A stretch of 64,000 bases of DNA from Flavobacterium sp. N502540 (GTDB taxonomy: Bacteria; Bacteroidota; Bacteroidia; Flavobacteriales; Flavobacteriaceae): positions 1,860,001 through 1,924,000 of the forward strand of contig NZ_CP110012.1 in the NCBI RefSeq assembly GCF_025947365.1, written 5' to 3'. The position numbers and the translations under genes were made by a program. Positions 35,909 to 45,972 of the stretch are shown here, piece by piece. The notes under the pieces were generated by a model. The model was not told where the DNA came from and did no database searches. It saw only the letters and a list, made by a program, of their open reading frames with translations. Position 1 is the first letter of the stretch. Every line of letters begins with the position of its first letter.

Positions 35909-38683
35909 TTATCTGAATAAATTTTTATCGAATACCATTCTGATAGCATCAGCGTGACGACGTTTTGAACGTGTGTAACTTCCTGATGCCGGAGCAGAGT
36001 AAGCTTTCAATGAAGCTAATCTCCATTTCACAAGGTCAAAGTTCATCAACATAAAGCTGTAAGCTCCCATGTTTTTAGGCTCTTCCTGTGCCCAAACGTA
36101 ATCGTCAGCATTTGGATATTGTGCGATGATTTCTTTGATTTGCTCCACAGGGAAAGGGAACAATTGCTCGATACGAACCACTGCAACGTCATTTCTTCCG
36201 TTGTTTTCTCTTTCAGCTACAATGTCGTAGTAGAATTTACCGGTACAGAATACTAAAGATTTTACGTCTTTTTTGTTTACTGTACTATCGTCGATTGTTT
36301 CCTGGAAACTTCCGTTTGCTAATTCCTCAACAGTAGATACGCATCTTGGATCACGTAATAAACTTTTTGGAGAGAAAACTACCAATGGTTTACGGAATTT
36401 TGTTTTCATTTGTCTTCTGATCAAGTGGAAGAAGTTAGCCGGTGTTGTACAATCGGCAACATACATATTGTGTCTTGCACAAAGTTGTAAGTAACGTTCC
36501 ATTCTTGCAGAAGAGTGCTCAGCTCCCTGACCTTCATATCCGTGAGGCAATAATAAAACAATACCGTTTTGGTTGTTCCATTTGTCTTCTCCACAAGAAA
36601 TATACTGGTCAATCATGATTTGGGCTCCGTTAGAGAAATCTCCAAACTGTGCTTCCCAGATCGTTAAAGCATTTGGATTCGCTAATGCATATCCATAATC
36701 AAAACCAAGAACACCATATTCAGATAAAAGCGAGTTGAAAACACCGAATTTTCCTTTTTTGTTCGCTATAGTGTCCAGTAAAATTACTTCTTCTTCAGAA
36801 TCTTCTACTTTAACTACTGCATGACGGTGAGAGAATGTACCACGCTCTACGTCCTGACCGGAAATACGAACGTCAAATCCTTCTGTTAAAAGCGAACCGT
36901 AAGCTAATGCTTCTGCAGTTCCCCAATCAAGAGTGTTGTTGTCGTATCCTACTTTTCTGTCGGTAACAATTTTAGTGATCTTGTTGATGAATTTCTTGTC
37001 TGCCGGTAACGTTGAGATCGTATTGATGATAGAATCCAGTTCCTTCTTGTCAAAAGTAGTATCTGTTTTTTCTAACATTTGCGTATCTGTTACCTGAACA
37101 AATCCATTCCATTCGTTTTGCATGAACGGAGTTATAATAGTCAAATCTTTTTTACGGGAAGCTTCTAAGTTTTCCTCTAAAGCAGATTTGTATTCTTTTT
37201 CTAAAGCATTTACATAAGAGGCATCGATTATGCCGTCAGACAATAATTTCTCTGCATAAATATCTCTTGGATTTTTATGTTTAGCGATGATTTTGTATAA
37301 AACAGGTTGTGTAAAACGAGGCTCATCACCTTCGTTATGACCGTACTTTCTGTATCCTAATAAATCGATAAATACGTCACGTCCAAATTGCATTCTGTAG
37401 TCTAAGGCAAAAGATACGGCATGTACAACAGCCTCAGCATCGTCGGCATTTACGTGTAATACAGGTGAAAGCGTTACTTTGGCAACATCTGTACAGTAAG
37501 TAGACGAACGTGCATCTAAATAGTTAGTGGTAAAACCAACCTGATTGTTGATTACAATATGAATAGTACCGCCTGTTTTGTAACCGTCAAGCAATGACAT
37601 TTGAATGATTTCGTACAAGATTCCCTGACCTGCGATTGCAGCATCTCCGTGAACGGCAATAGGTAATACTTTAGAGAAATCGTTCGGGTAGTATTTGTCT
37701 TGTTTTGCTCTTGTGATTCCTTCAATTACAGCTCCAACCGTTTCTAAGTGAGAAGGGTTTGGTGCTAAATTGATATTGATGTTTTTTCCTGTTCTTGTTT
37801 TTTTGTCGGCAGTAAGACCTAAGTGGTATTTAACGTCACCATCAAAATACTCTTGGTCGTAATCCTTACCATCAAACTCACCAAAAATATCCTGAGTTGA
37901 TTTTCCGAAGATGTTAGCCAAAACGTTCAAACGGCCACGGTGAGCCATTCCCATTACGAATTGTTCTACTCCTTTTTCGGCAGCCTGCTCGATTAAAGCG
38001 TCCAAAGCCGGGATGATAGATTCTCCACCTTCTAATGAGAATCGTTTTTGTCCTACATATTTAGTATGCAGGAAGTTCTCGAAAGATACGGCCTGGTTTA
38101 ATTTATTTAAGATTGTTTTCTTTTCGTCAGAAGAGAAGTTTGGCTGGTTTACATTTACAGCCAGTTTGTCCTGGATCCATTTTACAACGCCGGGATTTCT
38201 GATGTACATGTATTCGATACCAATGTGCTGGCAGTAAATAGTCTGAAGACGTGTAACAATATCCTGTAGTGTAGAAGGAGCTACTCCGATTGCCTGAGCA
38301 GCATCAAAAACTGTTGAAAGATCAGCAGTTGTTAATCCGAAATTTTCAATGTCTAAAGTTGGAGACGATGTTCTGCGATCACGAACAGGGTTTGTTTTGG
38401 TAAACAAGTGCCCGCGAGTACGGTAAGCATCGATTAATTTTAGGACATTGAATTCTTTTTGTAATTTATCAGAAACTAAACTACAATCTACGTTGTCGTT
38501 TGTTACGTATTCAACGATTCGTTGAACCGGATTTTCGTCATTATAAGTCGTTTGTCCAAAATCGAAACCTTGAAAAAAACTTCTCCAGCTTGGCTCAACG
38601 CTATCTGGGTTTACTAAATACTGATCATATAATTGTGCGAAAAACTCTGTATGCGCTGCATTTAAAAATGAAAACCTATCCAT
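35909..38683 (-). CDS. odhA: 2-oxoglutarate dehydrogenase E1
   Basis: This 924-residue thiamine-diphosphate enzyme starts at the ATG at 38683 ([23 protein letters not shown]); the longer frame would begin upstream of the TACTTTTG element. Conserved blocks include [50 protein letters not shown] and the C-terminal [10 protein letters not shown]. It decarboxylates 2-oxoglutarate and passes the succinyl group to OdhB. The E3 subunit is not encoded here. Confidence 0.96.
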   Translation of the reverse strand: MDRFSFLNAAHTEFFAQLYDQYLVNPDSVEPSWRSFFQGFDFGQTTYNDENPVQRIVEYVTNDNVDCSLVSDKLQKEFNVLKLIDAYRTRGHLFTKTNPVRDRRTSSPTLDIENFGLTTADLSTVFDAAQAIGVAPSTLQDIVTRLQTIYCQHIGIEYMYIRNPGVVKWIQDKLAVNVNQPNFSSDEKKTILNKLNQAVSFENFLHTKYVGQKRFSLEGGESIIPALDALIEQAAEKGVEQFVMGMAHRGRLNVLANIFGKSTQDIFGEFDGKDYDQEYFDGDVKYHLGLTADKKTRTGKNININLAPNPSHLETVGAVIEGITRAKQDKYYPNDFSKVLPIAVHGDAAIAGQGILYEIIQMSLLDGYKTGGTIHIVINNQVGFTTNYLDARSSTYCTDVAKVTLSPVLHVNADDAEAVVHAVSFALDYRMQFGRDVFIDLLGYRKYGHNEGDEPRFTQPVLYKIIAKHKNPRDIYAEKLLSDGIIDASYVNALEKEYKSALEENLEASRKKDLTIITPFMQNEWNGFVQVTDTQMLEKTDTTFDKKELDSIINTISTLPADKKFINKITKIVTDRKVGYDNNTLDWGTAEALAYGSLLTEGFDVRISGQDVERGTFSHRHAVVKVEDSEEEVILLDTIANKKGKFGVFNSLLSEYGVLGFDYGYALANPNALTIWEAQFGDFSNGAQIMIDQYISCGEDKWNNQNGIVLLLPHGYEGQGAEHSSARMERYLQLCARHNMYVADCTTPANFFHLIRRQMKTKFRKPLVVFSPKSLLRDPRCVSTVEELANGSFQETIDDSTVNKKDVKSLVFCTGKFYYDIVAERENNGRNDVAVVRIEQLFPFPVEQIKEIIAQYPNADDYVWAQEEPKNMGAYSFMLMNFDLVKWRLASLKAYSAPASGSYTRSKRRHADAIRMVFDKNLFR

Positions 38684-38719
38684 AATATGAGTGAATATAC
38701 TTTTTGTTAAATAGAATCG

Positions 38720-38727
38720 CAAAAGTA
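38720..38727 (-). promoter_or_regulatory. -7 element for odhA
   Basis: The minus strand reads TACTTTTG, 37 bp before the ATG at 38683. Confidence 0.5.
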
Positions 38728-38755
38728 CAACAATCACATTTATTTAAATCTTTTT

Positions 38756-38775
38756 TTTACGTACTTTTACGTAAA
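38756..38775. promoter_or_regulatory. Palindrome between the divergent odhA and outer-membrane-like genes
   Basis: TTTACGTA-CTTT-TACGTAAA has perfect 8-bp arms. It lies upstream of both starts and could bind a shared regulator. Confidence 0.45.
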
Positions 38776-38799
38776 AATTTGTTAAAAATAGACTCAACT

Positions 38800-39351
38800 A
38801 TGGATAAAAATCAAATTTCAATCGTTTTCAAAACTTTTTTTGTGATTTTGGCCGTCTCATTTTCGAGTTCTGCATTTGCACAGCAAAAATATGTCATAGA
38901 CAACAGCAATCATTTTTGGGAGAAAGTTCAGTTTGGAGGAGGTCTTGGTTTAGGAATTGGTTCCGGATATACGGATATTTCGGTTTCACCAAGTGCCATT
39001 TATAATGTAAACGAAATAGTGGCTGTTGGTGTCGGATTGCAGTTTGGTTATTTGTCTTCTAAAAACTATTACAGCTCTTTTGTCTATGGCGGAAGTGTGG
39101 TTGGACTCGTGAATCCGATTCCTGAAATTCAGTTGTCAGCAGAATTGGAACAGGTTCGTATAAATACTGACTATAAATCAACGGCCTATCGACCAAGTTA
39201 CTCTGATGATTATTGGAATACCGCCTTATACCTCGGTGCGGGTTACCGAACCGGGAGTGTTACTATCGGAGCACGTTATGATGTTTTGTATGATAAAAAT
39301 ACAAGTCTTTACGGATCCGGATTTATGCCTTTTGTGAGAGTTTACTTTTAG
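38800..39351 (+). CDS. Outer-membrane beta-barrel-like protein next to odhA
   Basis: This 183-residue protein starts at the ATG at 38800 (MDKNQISIVFK); a signal peptide runs to about residue 28 (SSSAFAQQ). The mature part alternates polar and aromatic residues in strand-like blocks (FGGGLGLGIGSGYTDISVSP, VGLQFGYLSS, LYLGAGYRTGSVTIGARYDVLY) and ends MPFVRVYF, as outer-membrane barrels do. Similar genes beside odhA are sometimes labelled alpha-ketoglutarate decarboxylase in flavobacteria; nothing in this sequence supports an enzyme. Function unknown. Confidence 0.7.
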   Translation: MDKNQISIVFKTFFVILAVSFSSSAFAQQKYVIDNSNHFWEKVQFGGGLGLGIGSGYTDISVSPSAIYNVNEIVAVGVGLQFGYLSSKNYYSSFVYGGSVVGLVNPIPEIQLSAELEQVRINTDYKSTAYRPSYSDDYWNTALYLGAGYRTGSVTIGARYDVLYDKNTSLYGSGFMPFVRVYF

Positions 39352-39377
39352 AGGTGCTAAGGTTCTGAGGTACTAAG
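39351..39377. repeat. 8-bp-period array after the outer-membrane-like gene
   Basis: GAGGTGCT-AAGGTTCT-GAGGTACT-AAG. It overlaps the last base of the stop codon and is the inverse complement in style of the array at 40340. Confidence 0.6.
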
Positions 39378-39405
39378 TTTTAGATTGAGAATAAAAAATC
39401 TTTAA

Positions 39406-39801
39406 ATGGATCAAGCTTTATATTCTGAAGTAACTTTAAAATATTTGATACAAAATCATGTTGAATTTTTAGAAAACATTGACTTTGAGGAAGATAAGTC
39501 TTTTGGGTGTTCTATAAAAAGTATGAGTGGAAACAGATTTTTGTGGATTGCGACTTATGATTTGGAAATAACCATTGGTTTTGAAAATTCTGAAAAAGAA
39601 TGTGATTGGCATTTCCATATAGGATCATCGGGAGGAAATAATCAGTATGAAGAATTAAAAGAATTGAGTAAAGAGCTGAATAAAATTTTAAGTAATGAAC
39701 AAGTTTTTATTTTAGAACATGATAAATATATTCCATTTGATAAAAATGAAAGGTCAGCTGTAAAAGAAAATAAAAAGTTTTTTGTGTGGAATGAGATATA
39801 A
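39406..39801 (+). CDS. Hypothetical protein
   Basis: This 131-residue soluble acidic protein has no signal or membrane segment. It is beta-rich in the first two thirds (SGNRFLWIATYDLEITIGFE) with CDWHFHIGSSGGNN in the middle. I do not recognise the family. The pattern resembles small immunity-like or SMI1-neighbour proteins common in Bacteroidota, but that is only an impression. It lies between octamer arrays with the next gene. Confidence 0.6.
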   Translation: MDQALYSEVTLKYLIQNHVEFLENIDFEEDKSFGCSIKSMSGNRFLWIATYDLEITIGFENSEKECDWHFHIGSSGGNNQYEELKELSKELNKILSNEQVFILEHDKYIPFDKNERSAVKENKKFFVWNEI

Positions 39802-39830
39802 GAATTTAAAACCTTAGAACCTCTTTTTAA

Positions 39831-40340
39831 ATGAATTATTATACATATTGGTCTATTTCGGACTTGCCATCTAACACAAGATCCTTTGATGTCTTTTTTT
39901 GGGTTGCAATTGTTTCTCTTATTCTTTGGATTTTGATTAAAAAGTTCAAAAGGAAAAATAATGATTATGAAAAGTTGATACTATTATGGTCAGTTGGTGC
40001 CGTTTTTAGTTTATCAGTAATCATGTTTTCCTATTTGAAATTATATACAACTGATACAACGGAAAAAAGAATTCAGAACCTTTTGAATTCTCCAAATGTG
40101 TTTGTGGTAGAGGGTATTATTACTGATTTTAAAAGGGAAAAGCAAGTTAAGAAAATGGCAACTATTACTTGGGAAAGCTTTGTGGTCGACTCTGTTCAGT
40201 TTAAATATAATGATGCATTATTAGGAGGATTTAATGATTTCAGTAAAGCAAATAATGGAGTTTTTAGAGATGATTTACCAGTTAGAATAACTTATGGAAA
40301 AGAAAACCACGAAATTCTAAAAATAGAAATCGCAAAGTAA
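39831..40340 (+). CDS. Hypothetical membrane protein with two helices
   Basis: This 169-residue protein has two hydrophobic segments (about residues 22-38 and 50-66, FFWVAIVSLILWILI and LILLWSVGAVFSLSVIMF), then a soluble domain of about 100 residues containing EGIITDFKREKQVKKMATITWESFVVDSVQFKY. That C-terminal domain looks beta-rich. No family is recognised. It is probably co-transcribed with the gene 29 bp upstream. Confidence 0.6.
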   Translation: MNYYTYWSISDLPSNTRSFDVFFWVAIVSLILWILIKKFKRKNNDYEKLILLWSVGAVFSLSVIMFSYLKLYTTDTTEKRIQNLLNSPNVFVVEGIITDFKREKQVKKMATITWESFVVDSVQFKYNDALLGGFNDFSKANNGVFRDDLPVRITYGKENHEILKIEIAK

Positions 40341-40380
40341 AGCCTTAGCATCTCAGTACCTTAGCATCTTAGCGCCTTAC
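40341..40380. repeat. 8-bp-period array between convergent genes
   Basis: CTTAGCAT-CTCAGTAC-CTTAGCAT-CTTAGCGC-CTTAC has an exact period of 8. It overlaps the stop codon of the minus-strand gene ending at 40377. Confidence 0.65.
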
Positions 40381-40730
40381 TTAAAATTCTTCCGAAACCA
40401 AACCTTCTGCCACTCTCTTTTTAAAATCAAAAAAGAAACCTGCTCGGCTAAGATTACCAAATCAGAACCGTCGAGTTTTTTGATTTCATTTTCAGGCACA
40501 TCAATGATGTAAAGCAGATTGAGGTACTCCGCAAATTTGTACTGAATCATTCTGTAGATTTTCTCGTGAAGCTGAATCTTTAGTTCGTCGGGAGAAATAC
40601 TCATTGGAAAATCTATTCCTTCGTTGGCCAAATTAAAATCTTTATTAATCTGCTCAATCAAACTTAAATATAGATTTTCGCTTTCGGCATCGGCCAATAA
40701 AATATCGGTATTTGCGGGGATTGGAAACAT
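40377..40730 (-). CDS. Conserved hypothetical protein
   Basis: This 117-residue helical protein has no signal peptide. It contains MSISPDELKIQLHEKIYRMIQYKFAEYLNLLYIIDVPENEIKKL and ends KREWQKVWFRKNF. The look is that of a small conserved flavobacterial protein of unknown role. It sits 41 bp downstream of the LacI-type regulator gene on the same strand and may share its transcript. Confidence 0.6.
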   Translation of the reverse strand: MFPIPANTDILLADAESENLYLSLIEQINKDFNLANEGIDFPMSISPDELKIQLHEKIYRMIQYKFAEYLNLLYIIDVPENEIKKLDGSDLVILAEQVSFLILKREWQKVWFRKNFK

Positions 40731-40771
40731 TGATGCTTTTTAAGAATTGACGCAAAGTTAAAACTAAAAAA

Positions 40772-41797
40772 TCATTTAACAGTCGATTCTCTTTCAATGA
40801 TTCTTGTAGGGAGTTCAATAATTTGATGCGTCACCGGACGATGTTCTTTCAGGTCGGCAATTTCATCTATTAAAAGCGAAACCGCCTGATGCCCCATTTC
40901 AAAGCCGGGTTGGTCAATAGTAGTCAGTTTAGGTGAGATAACCGTACTCATAAACCAGTTGCTAAAGCCAAAAACCGCTACCTGTTCCGGTGTTTTGATT
41001 CCCGCCTCATTAAAATATTTGATAATTCCGATGGCTACCAGATCAGTGATGGCAAAAATCGCGTCTATGTCCGGGTGTTCTGTCATTATTTTCTGGGCAT
41101 TTTCGTAGCCATCCTCAAAATCGGTATTGTTATCGCACACGTAGACCAGTTTGGAATCGTATTCAATTCCGTGTGCTTCCAAAGCTCTTTTGTATCCTAA
41201 GAATCTGTCGATGGAGTTTTGAGGAACGTACGAACCCCTGAAATGTGCGATCTTTTTGAATCCTTTATTAATGAGGTAAGAAACAGCGTCGAATGCTGCT
41301 TTGGCATCATTGATCACTACTTTGGAACAATCGACTCTTTTGGCAATTTTATCAAACAAAACAACAGGGGTGTTTTTACGGATGGCTTCATTAATATGAG
41401 TAAAGTCATCTGTTTCATTAGAGAGCGACATTAAAACCCCGTCAACACGTTTTTGAATTAATAGGGCCAGCTGTTTTTTCTCCAGTTCGTATTTTTCGTT
41501 GGATTGTAATATAATGACAAGATAGCCTCTTTTTTCGGCTTCTTCGAGAATACCATTTAAGACACTGGAGAAGAAATGATGCACGGTAGCCGGAATGATT
41601 ACGCCTATTGTTTTGGTTTCGTTGGTTCTCAGATTTACCGCAACCGAATTAGGCATGTAATTCATGGTTTCGGCCATCTCGATCACACGGGCACGTGTAG
41701 ACTTACTAATGTCGGTATAGCCTTTTAATGCCTTTGAAACCGTGGTAACCGAAATTCCCAATGCCGATGCTATATCTATTAATTTGGTGTCATTCAT
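40772..41797 (-). CDS. LacI-family transcriptional regulator of the trehalose locus
   Basis: This 341-residue regulator has an N-terminal helix-turn-helix (residues about 4-30, LIDIASALGISVTTVSKALKG) with the hinge helix to about 60. A periplasmic-binding-like sensor domain follows (IGVIIPATVHHFFSSVLNGIL, DAIFAITDLVAIGIIKYF, TTIDQPGFEMG). It is divergent from the TonB receptor gene, with two LacI-type palindromes in the 167-bp gap. It probably represses the receptor-MFS-trehalase genes and perhaps itself; trehalose or a derivative as inducer is inferred. Confidence 0.9.
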   Translation of the reverse strand: MNDTKLIDIASALGISVTTVSKALKGYTDISKSTRARVIEMAETMNYMPNSVAVNLRTNETKTIGVIIPATVHHFFSSVLNGILEEAEKRGYLVIILQSNEKYELEKKQLALLIQKRVDGVLMSLSNETDDFTHINEAIRKNTPVVLFDKIAKRVDCSKVVINDAKAAFDAVSYLINKGFKKIAHFRGSYVPQNSIDRFLGYKRALEAHGIEYDSKLVYVCDNNTDFEDGYENAQKIMTEHPDIDAIFAITDLVAIGIIKYFNEAGIKTPEQVAVFGFSNWFMSTVISPKLTTIDQPGFEMGHQAVSLLIDEIADLKEHRPVTHQIIELPTRIIERESTVK

Positions 41798-41844
41798 GAA
41801 ATAAAAGTACTAAAAAATAAAGTGTATTAATAAAAAATTAACTT

Positions 41845-41881
41845 CCGAAAACGTTTTAGGGGATTTCGAAAACGTTTTCGA
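41845..41881. promoter_or_regulatory. Twin LacI-type operators
   Basis: CCGAAAACGTTTTAGG (41845-41860) and the perfect 16-bp palindrome TCGAAAACGTTTTCGA (41866-41881) share the core AAAACGTTTT. Their centres are 21 bp apart, about two helix turns, which suits co-operative binding by the adjacent regulator. Confidence 0.8.
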
Positions 41882-41964
41882 TTTAGAATTCTTAAATTAG
41901 AGTTAATTCCTTGAGTAAGTTTACATTTCATAAATGAAAGATTAACTAACTAAACCAAAAAATC

Positions 41965-44604
41965 ATGAAACAGCAACATTCTTATTTAGGCATATTATTT
42001 TTGATATTGTGCTTAATCTCTGTTCCAAACCATCTGTTTGCACAGCATAAAAATACCGTTTCCGGAAAGGTACTTGATGATAGCGGACAAACTATTCCGG
42101 GAGCCAATGTTTCTCTTAAAGGAACAGATAAAAATACGATTACAGATGAAAACGGAAGATTTGTATTTTCCAGTATTCCCGCAGGAGATTATACCATTGT
42201 AGCGACTAATGTGGGCTATAAAACCTTTGGAAAACAAATCACCGTAAAAGAAGGAGAATCTCTAGAGGTTAATTTACTTCTGGAAGGGGAATCGCAAAGT
42301 TTGAAAGAAGTGGTCGTAACAGGTTCTTCAAGTCCGAGGTCGAAATTAGAATCCAGTGTGGCCATTACCACCATGGGCGCTAAGGCTATCGAAGACAGAG
42401 CACCTGCAAGTACGGCTGCTTTATTGCAAACGATTCCCGGATTTGTGGTGGAAGCCTCGGGAGGAGAAATTGGAAATAACCTTTTTGCTAGAGGAATCCC
42501 CTCTGCGGGAGCCTATGAGTATGTACAGATTCAGGAAGACGGATTGCCGGTTTTTGAAGATGGGGCTTTGCAGTTTGCGAATGCCGATACTTTTTACAGA
42601 CTAGACGAAACTGTGAGTAAAATGGAAGCGGTTCGTGGAGGTTCGGCATCTATTTTTGCTAATAATGCGCCGGGAGGAATCATCAATTTTATTTCTAAAA
42701 CTGGTCAGAATGACTTTCAGGGAAAAGCAAAGTTTTCGACTTCAGATTACGGAATGTTCCGAACAGATCTTAATTTATCGGGTGCTTTAATCCAGGACAA
42801 ATTGTTCTTTAACGTTGGAGGTTTTTACAGAGCCGATAATGGAGTGAGAAATACCGGTTTTACAGCCAATAAAGGAGGGCAGATCAAAGGAAATATTACC
42901 TATAAATTTGATGATAACGATTATTTGAGAATTAACTTCAAACATCTGGATGACAGAAATACGTTCTATTTACCGATTCCGTTAAAAAGTAATAATGGAA
43001 AAATCGAAGGAATTCCGGGCTTTAATCCAAATTACGGAACCTTGACTTCAGTAAATTTCAGCCGTTTAAATGTACTGCAATATGGTGGGGGAACTTTTAG
43101 TGCAGATTTAGAAGATGGTTCTCATCCGATCATCAATTCGATTGGTGCTGAATTTAAAAAGAAGATATCTGAGAAAGTGACGTTCAAGAATGCCTTTAAG
43201 CAAACCAATATCAATTTGAATTACAATGCTATTTTTCCAAATGGCGGTCCATGGACACAAGATGCTTATGCAACAGGAGTTCAGAATACAACGGCTAGTA
43301 ACCTGACTTATTCTTATGTGGATAATGGAGCAACACTTGATCCGAATGCCTTAATTATGAGAGCAGATCTTTGGCACATCGAAAAAAAGATGAACAATTT
43401 TGCGAACAATTTCTCTTTTGCGTTTGATTTAGATCCTGTAAAACTGACTGCAGGTTACTATTATTCCAACTGGAAATCGAATCAATACTGGAACTGGAAT
43501 TCGTATTTAGTGGGAGTTTCAGACAATCCGAGGCTCTTGAATGTAAAAGACAATACATCAGGCGTAAATCATACCTGGAATGGGATTGAAAGAATTACAT
43601 GGCTGGAAAGAGATGCGCAAACTAAAGGAGTTTTGAATGATGTTTATGCTGATGCCGAAATTAAAGCGACAGACAAGCTGACTTTCAATGCTGGTTTACG
43701 ATATAACAAAGACAAATATTCAGGGTACCGAGACAATGCGAGATTTTTTGCAGAGAATTTGGGAGTTTTAAACAATAATACGGCGGATGATAAGGTAACA
43801 ACGGTGAAAGGAAATCCGTATACGTATTGGAGATATGATGTGAGTGAATGGTCGTATACCGCTGCCGGAAACTACAAATTCAATGACAATATGGCTTCGT
43901 ATGTACGTTACAGCCACGGTTTCAGATCGCCTATTGAAGAGTCTTTTTATGATAATGCAGCCGATTTGAGCAAGCTGGAAAACACCGAAGTAAATCAGTT
44001 TGAGTTGGGGTATAAATATTCTAATTCTTTCTTCAATATAAATGCCAACCTGTTTCATATGAATTTGAAAAATGTTGCTTTTACTGATATTTTATCAGAT
44101 GGATCTTCTGAGAATAAATTCGCCGACGTAAACAATATTGGTCTTGAAGTAGAAACCAATGCCAGATACAAAATGGTAAAAATGAACTTTACGTTCACCG
44201 TTCAAAAACCGGAGTACGATAATTTTACGGGTACCAACGCTGACGGATCTACTTTTAATTTTAACGGAAACACAGCTAGGAGAATACCTAAGTTTTTCTG
44301 TAACTTAAGACCGGAAGTTGATATTACAAAAGATATTACAGCTTATGTGCAGTTCTCTTATTATGATAAAAAATTCACGAATCAGGACAATAAACAAGTT
44401 TTGCCGGCTTATAAAGAAGTAGGGGCAGGATTAAATTATACCTATCATAATCTTCGTTTTGCGGTTGATGCTTCAAACTTGTTCAATGAAATTGGTTTAA
44501 CTGAAGGTGACCCAAGACAGACTACTTCTGCAGCAAGTGATGTTTTTATGGCAAGACCAATTTTAGGACGCGCCTTTAGATTTTCGGTAGCGATTAATTT
44601 TTAA
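41965..44604 (+). CDS. TonB-dependent receptor of the trehalose locus
   Basis: This 879-residue outer-membrane receptor has a signal peptide (residues 1-26, LFAQ), a carboxypeptidase-regulatory-like domain (about 30-110, VSGKVLDDSGQTIPGANVSLKG), a plug domain (about 115-235, LLQTIPGFVVEASGGE and MEAVRGGSASIFANNAPGGIINFISK) and a barrel ending FRFSVAINF. It should take up the sugar used by the downstream genes. No SusD partner follows; the next genes are an MFS transporter and trehalase. Confidence 0.88.
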   Translation: MKQQHSYLGILFLILCLISVPNHLFAQHKNTVSGKVLDDSGQTIPGANVSLKGTDKNTITDENGRFVFSSIPAGDYTIVATNVGYKTFGKQITVKEGESLEVNLLLEGESQSLKEVVVTGSSSPRSKLESSVAITTMGAKAIEDRAPASTAALLQTIPGFVVEASGGEIGNNLFARGIPSAGAYEYVQIQEDGLPVFEDGALQFANADTFYRLDETVSKMEAVRGGSASIFANNAPGGIINFISKTGQNDFQGKAKFSTSDYGMFRTDLNLSGALIQDKLFFNVGGFYRADNGVRNTGFTANKGGQIKGNITYKFDDNDYLRINFKHLDDRNTFYLPIPLKSNNGKIEGIPGFNPNYGTLTSVNFSRLNVLQYGGGTFSADLEDGSHPIINSIGAEFKKKISEKVTFKNAFKQTNINLNYNAIFPNGGPWTQDAYATGVQNTTASNLTYSYVDNGATLDPNALIMRADLWHIEKKMNNFANNFSFAFDLDPVKLTAGYYYSNWKSNQYWNWNSYLVGVSDNPRLLNVKDNTSGVNHTWNGIERITWLERDAQTKGVLNDVYADAEIKATDKLTFNAGLRYNKDKYSGYRDNARFFAENLGVLNNNTADDKVTTVKGNPYTYWRYDVSEWSYTAAGNYKFNDNMASYVRYSHGFRSPIEESFYDNAADLSKLENTEVNQFELGYKYSNSFFNINANLFHMNLKNVAFTDILSDGSSENKFADVNNIGLEVETNARYKMVKMNFTFTVQKPEYDNFTGTNADGSTFNFNGNTARRIPKFFCNLRPEVDITKDITAYVQFSYYDKKFTNQDNKQVLPAYKEVGAGLNYTYHNLRFAVDASNLFNEIGLTEGDPRQTTSAASDVFMARPILGRAFRFSVAINF

Positions 44605-44605
44605 G

Positions 44606-44718
44606 AGATGTAAGATGTGAAATGTGAAATGTAAGATGTGAGGTGTAGAGTATGTTCGAAACTTGAAACTTGAAACTTGAAACCTGAAACCTGAAACTTG
44701 AAACCGGAAACTTGAAAC
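44606..44718. repeat. Two 7-bp-period arrays after the receptor gene
   Basis: First AGATGTA/AAATGTG-type units (44606-44651), then GAAACTT/GAAACCT units repeated about eight times (44658-44718). The first array starts directly at the receptor stop codon. Confidence 0.75.
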
Positions 44719-44751
44719 ATTTCGCCAACTAAAAGACAAACCAATAAGTAC

Positions 44752-45972
44752 ATGAAAAATATAGGAATCAAAATTTCACTTTACCTCAATTATTTTGTCT
44801 TCGCTATTCTATTGAATAGCGTGGGCATTGTGATTTTGAAATCGCAGAAAAATTATGGAGTAGATGAAGTTCAGGCGAGTATTTTAGAAGCGTTTAAGGA
44901 CATGCCTATTGCGATTGTTTCCTTTTTTATAGCCTCTTTTTTACCCAGAATCGGATATCGAAAATCCATGCTGATTGGTTTGGGGTTAGTTACTCTGGCT
45001 TGTATTTCTATGTATTTTGGGAATTCATTCGACAATGCTAAAATTCTCTTTGCAACCGTTGGAGTGTCATTTGCTTTGATTAAAGTTTCGGTTTATTCCT
45101 TAATAGGTACCGTGACCGAAACCAAAAAAGAGCACAATGCTTTGATGAGCAGTATTGAAGGTTTTTTTATGGTTGGAATCGCACTGGCTTATTTTCTGTT
45201 TCCGGCTTTTAATAAGGAAGAAGATCCCAATTCGTGGCTAAATGTGTATTGGTTTCTGGCCGGATTGTCGTTGCTGTCGTTTCTGTTTTTGTTATTTGTG
45301 AAGTTCGAAGAAACTGAAGTTACAGCAGGAGCAGATCTCAGAGACGATTTCATGCAAATGTTCCGTTTAATGGCAAAGTTGTTAACGGTTATTTTTGTCA
45401 TCAGTGTCTTTTTGTTTGTAATGATTGAACAGGGAATTCTTTCCTGGCTGCCTACATTCAATACCAAAGTGCTGCATTTGCCTGAAAATATAAGTATTAT
45501 GATGGCTAGTATTTTGGCCATTTCACTGGCAGCCGGAAGGATGATTGCCGGAATTGTAACTAAAAAAGTGGGCTGGCTCTGGGTGTTGAGTTTCTGTATT
45601 CTTTCAGCCATGCTGATTGTGGTTTTTGTACTTCCAAAAACCGTCGGATTAGAAGTGAAAAGTATCAATGCTTTGGCAGATATACCTTTAATTGGTTTCG
45701 CATTTCCTTTAATCGGACTGTTTATTGCGCCTATTTATCCGTTGTTAAATTCCATTGTATTAAGTGCGCTGCCTAAAAACCTTCAAAGTTCAATGACGGG
45801 ATTAATCGTGATTTTCTCGGCTCTTGGCGGAACATTAGGCTCCAGAATAACAGGCTGGCTGTTTAAAAATGAAGGACCGGAAAAGGCATTTTATTTTACT
45901 TTGATTCCAATGTCTTTATTATTAGTATCCTTTTTTATTCTTAAAAAAATAACTGCAAAAGATGAAATTTAA
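44752..45972 (+). CDS. MFS transporter (probable trehalose/sugar permease)
   Basis: This 406-residue protein has about twelve hydrophobic segments. The loop SFLPRIGYRKSMLIGLG between helices 2 and 3 fits the major facilitator pattern. KKVGWLW and the mid-length loop near residue 195-205 separate two six-helix halves. Its stop overlaps the trehalase start by 11 bases, so the two are translationally coupled, which is the main reason to propose trehalose or a breakdown product as substrate. Confidence 0.85.
   Translation: MKNIGIKISLYLNYFVFAILLNSVGIVILKSQKNYGVDEVQASILEAFKDMPIAIVSFFIASFLPRIGYRKSMLIGLGLVTLACISMYFGNSFDNAKILFATVGVSFALIKVSVYSLIGTVTETKKEHNALMSSIEGFFMVGIALAYFLFPAFNKEEDPNSWLNVYWFLAGLSLLSFLFLLFVKFEETEVTAGADLRDDFMQMFRLMAKLLTVIFVISVFLFVMIEQGILSWLPTFNTKVLHLPENISIMMASILAISLAAGRMIAGIVTKKVGWLWVLSFCILSAMLIVVFVLPKTVGLEVKSINALADIPLIGFAFPLIGLFIAPIYPLLNSIVLSALPKNLQSSMTGLIVIFSALGGTLGSRITGWLFKNEGPEKAFYFTLIPMSLLLVSFFILKKITAKDEI

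Noticed and set aside
38800..39351. Alpha-ketoglutarate decarboxylase
   Set aside because: The protein has a signal peptide, strand-like blocks and no thiamine-diphosphate or decarboxylase motif; the name seems to come from the neighbouring odhA.
45189..45668. Minus-strand ORF of 159 codons inside the MFS gene
   Set aside because: Antisense shadow with low-complexity composition.
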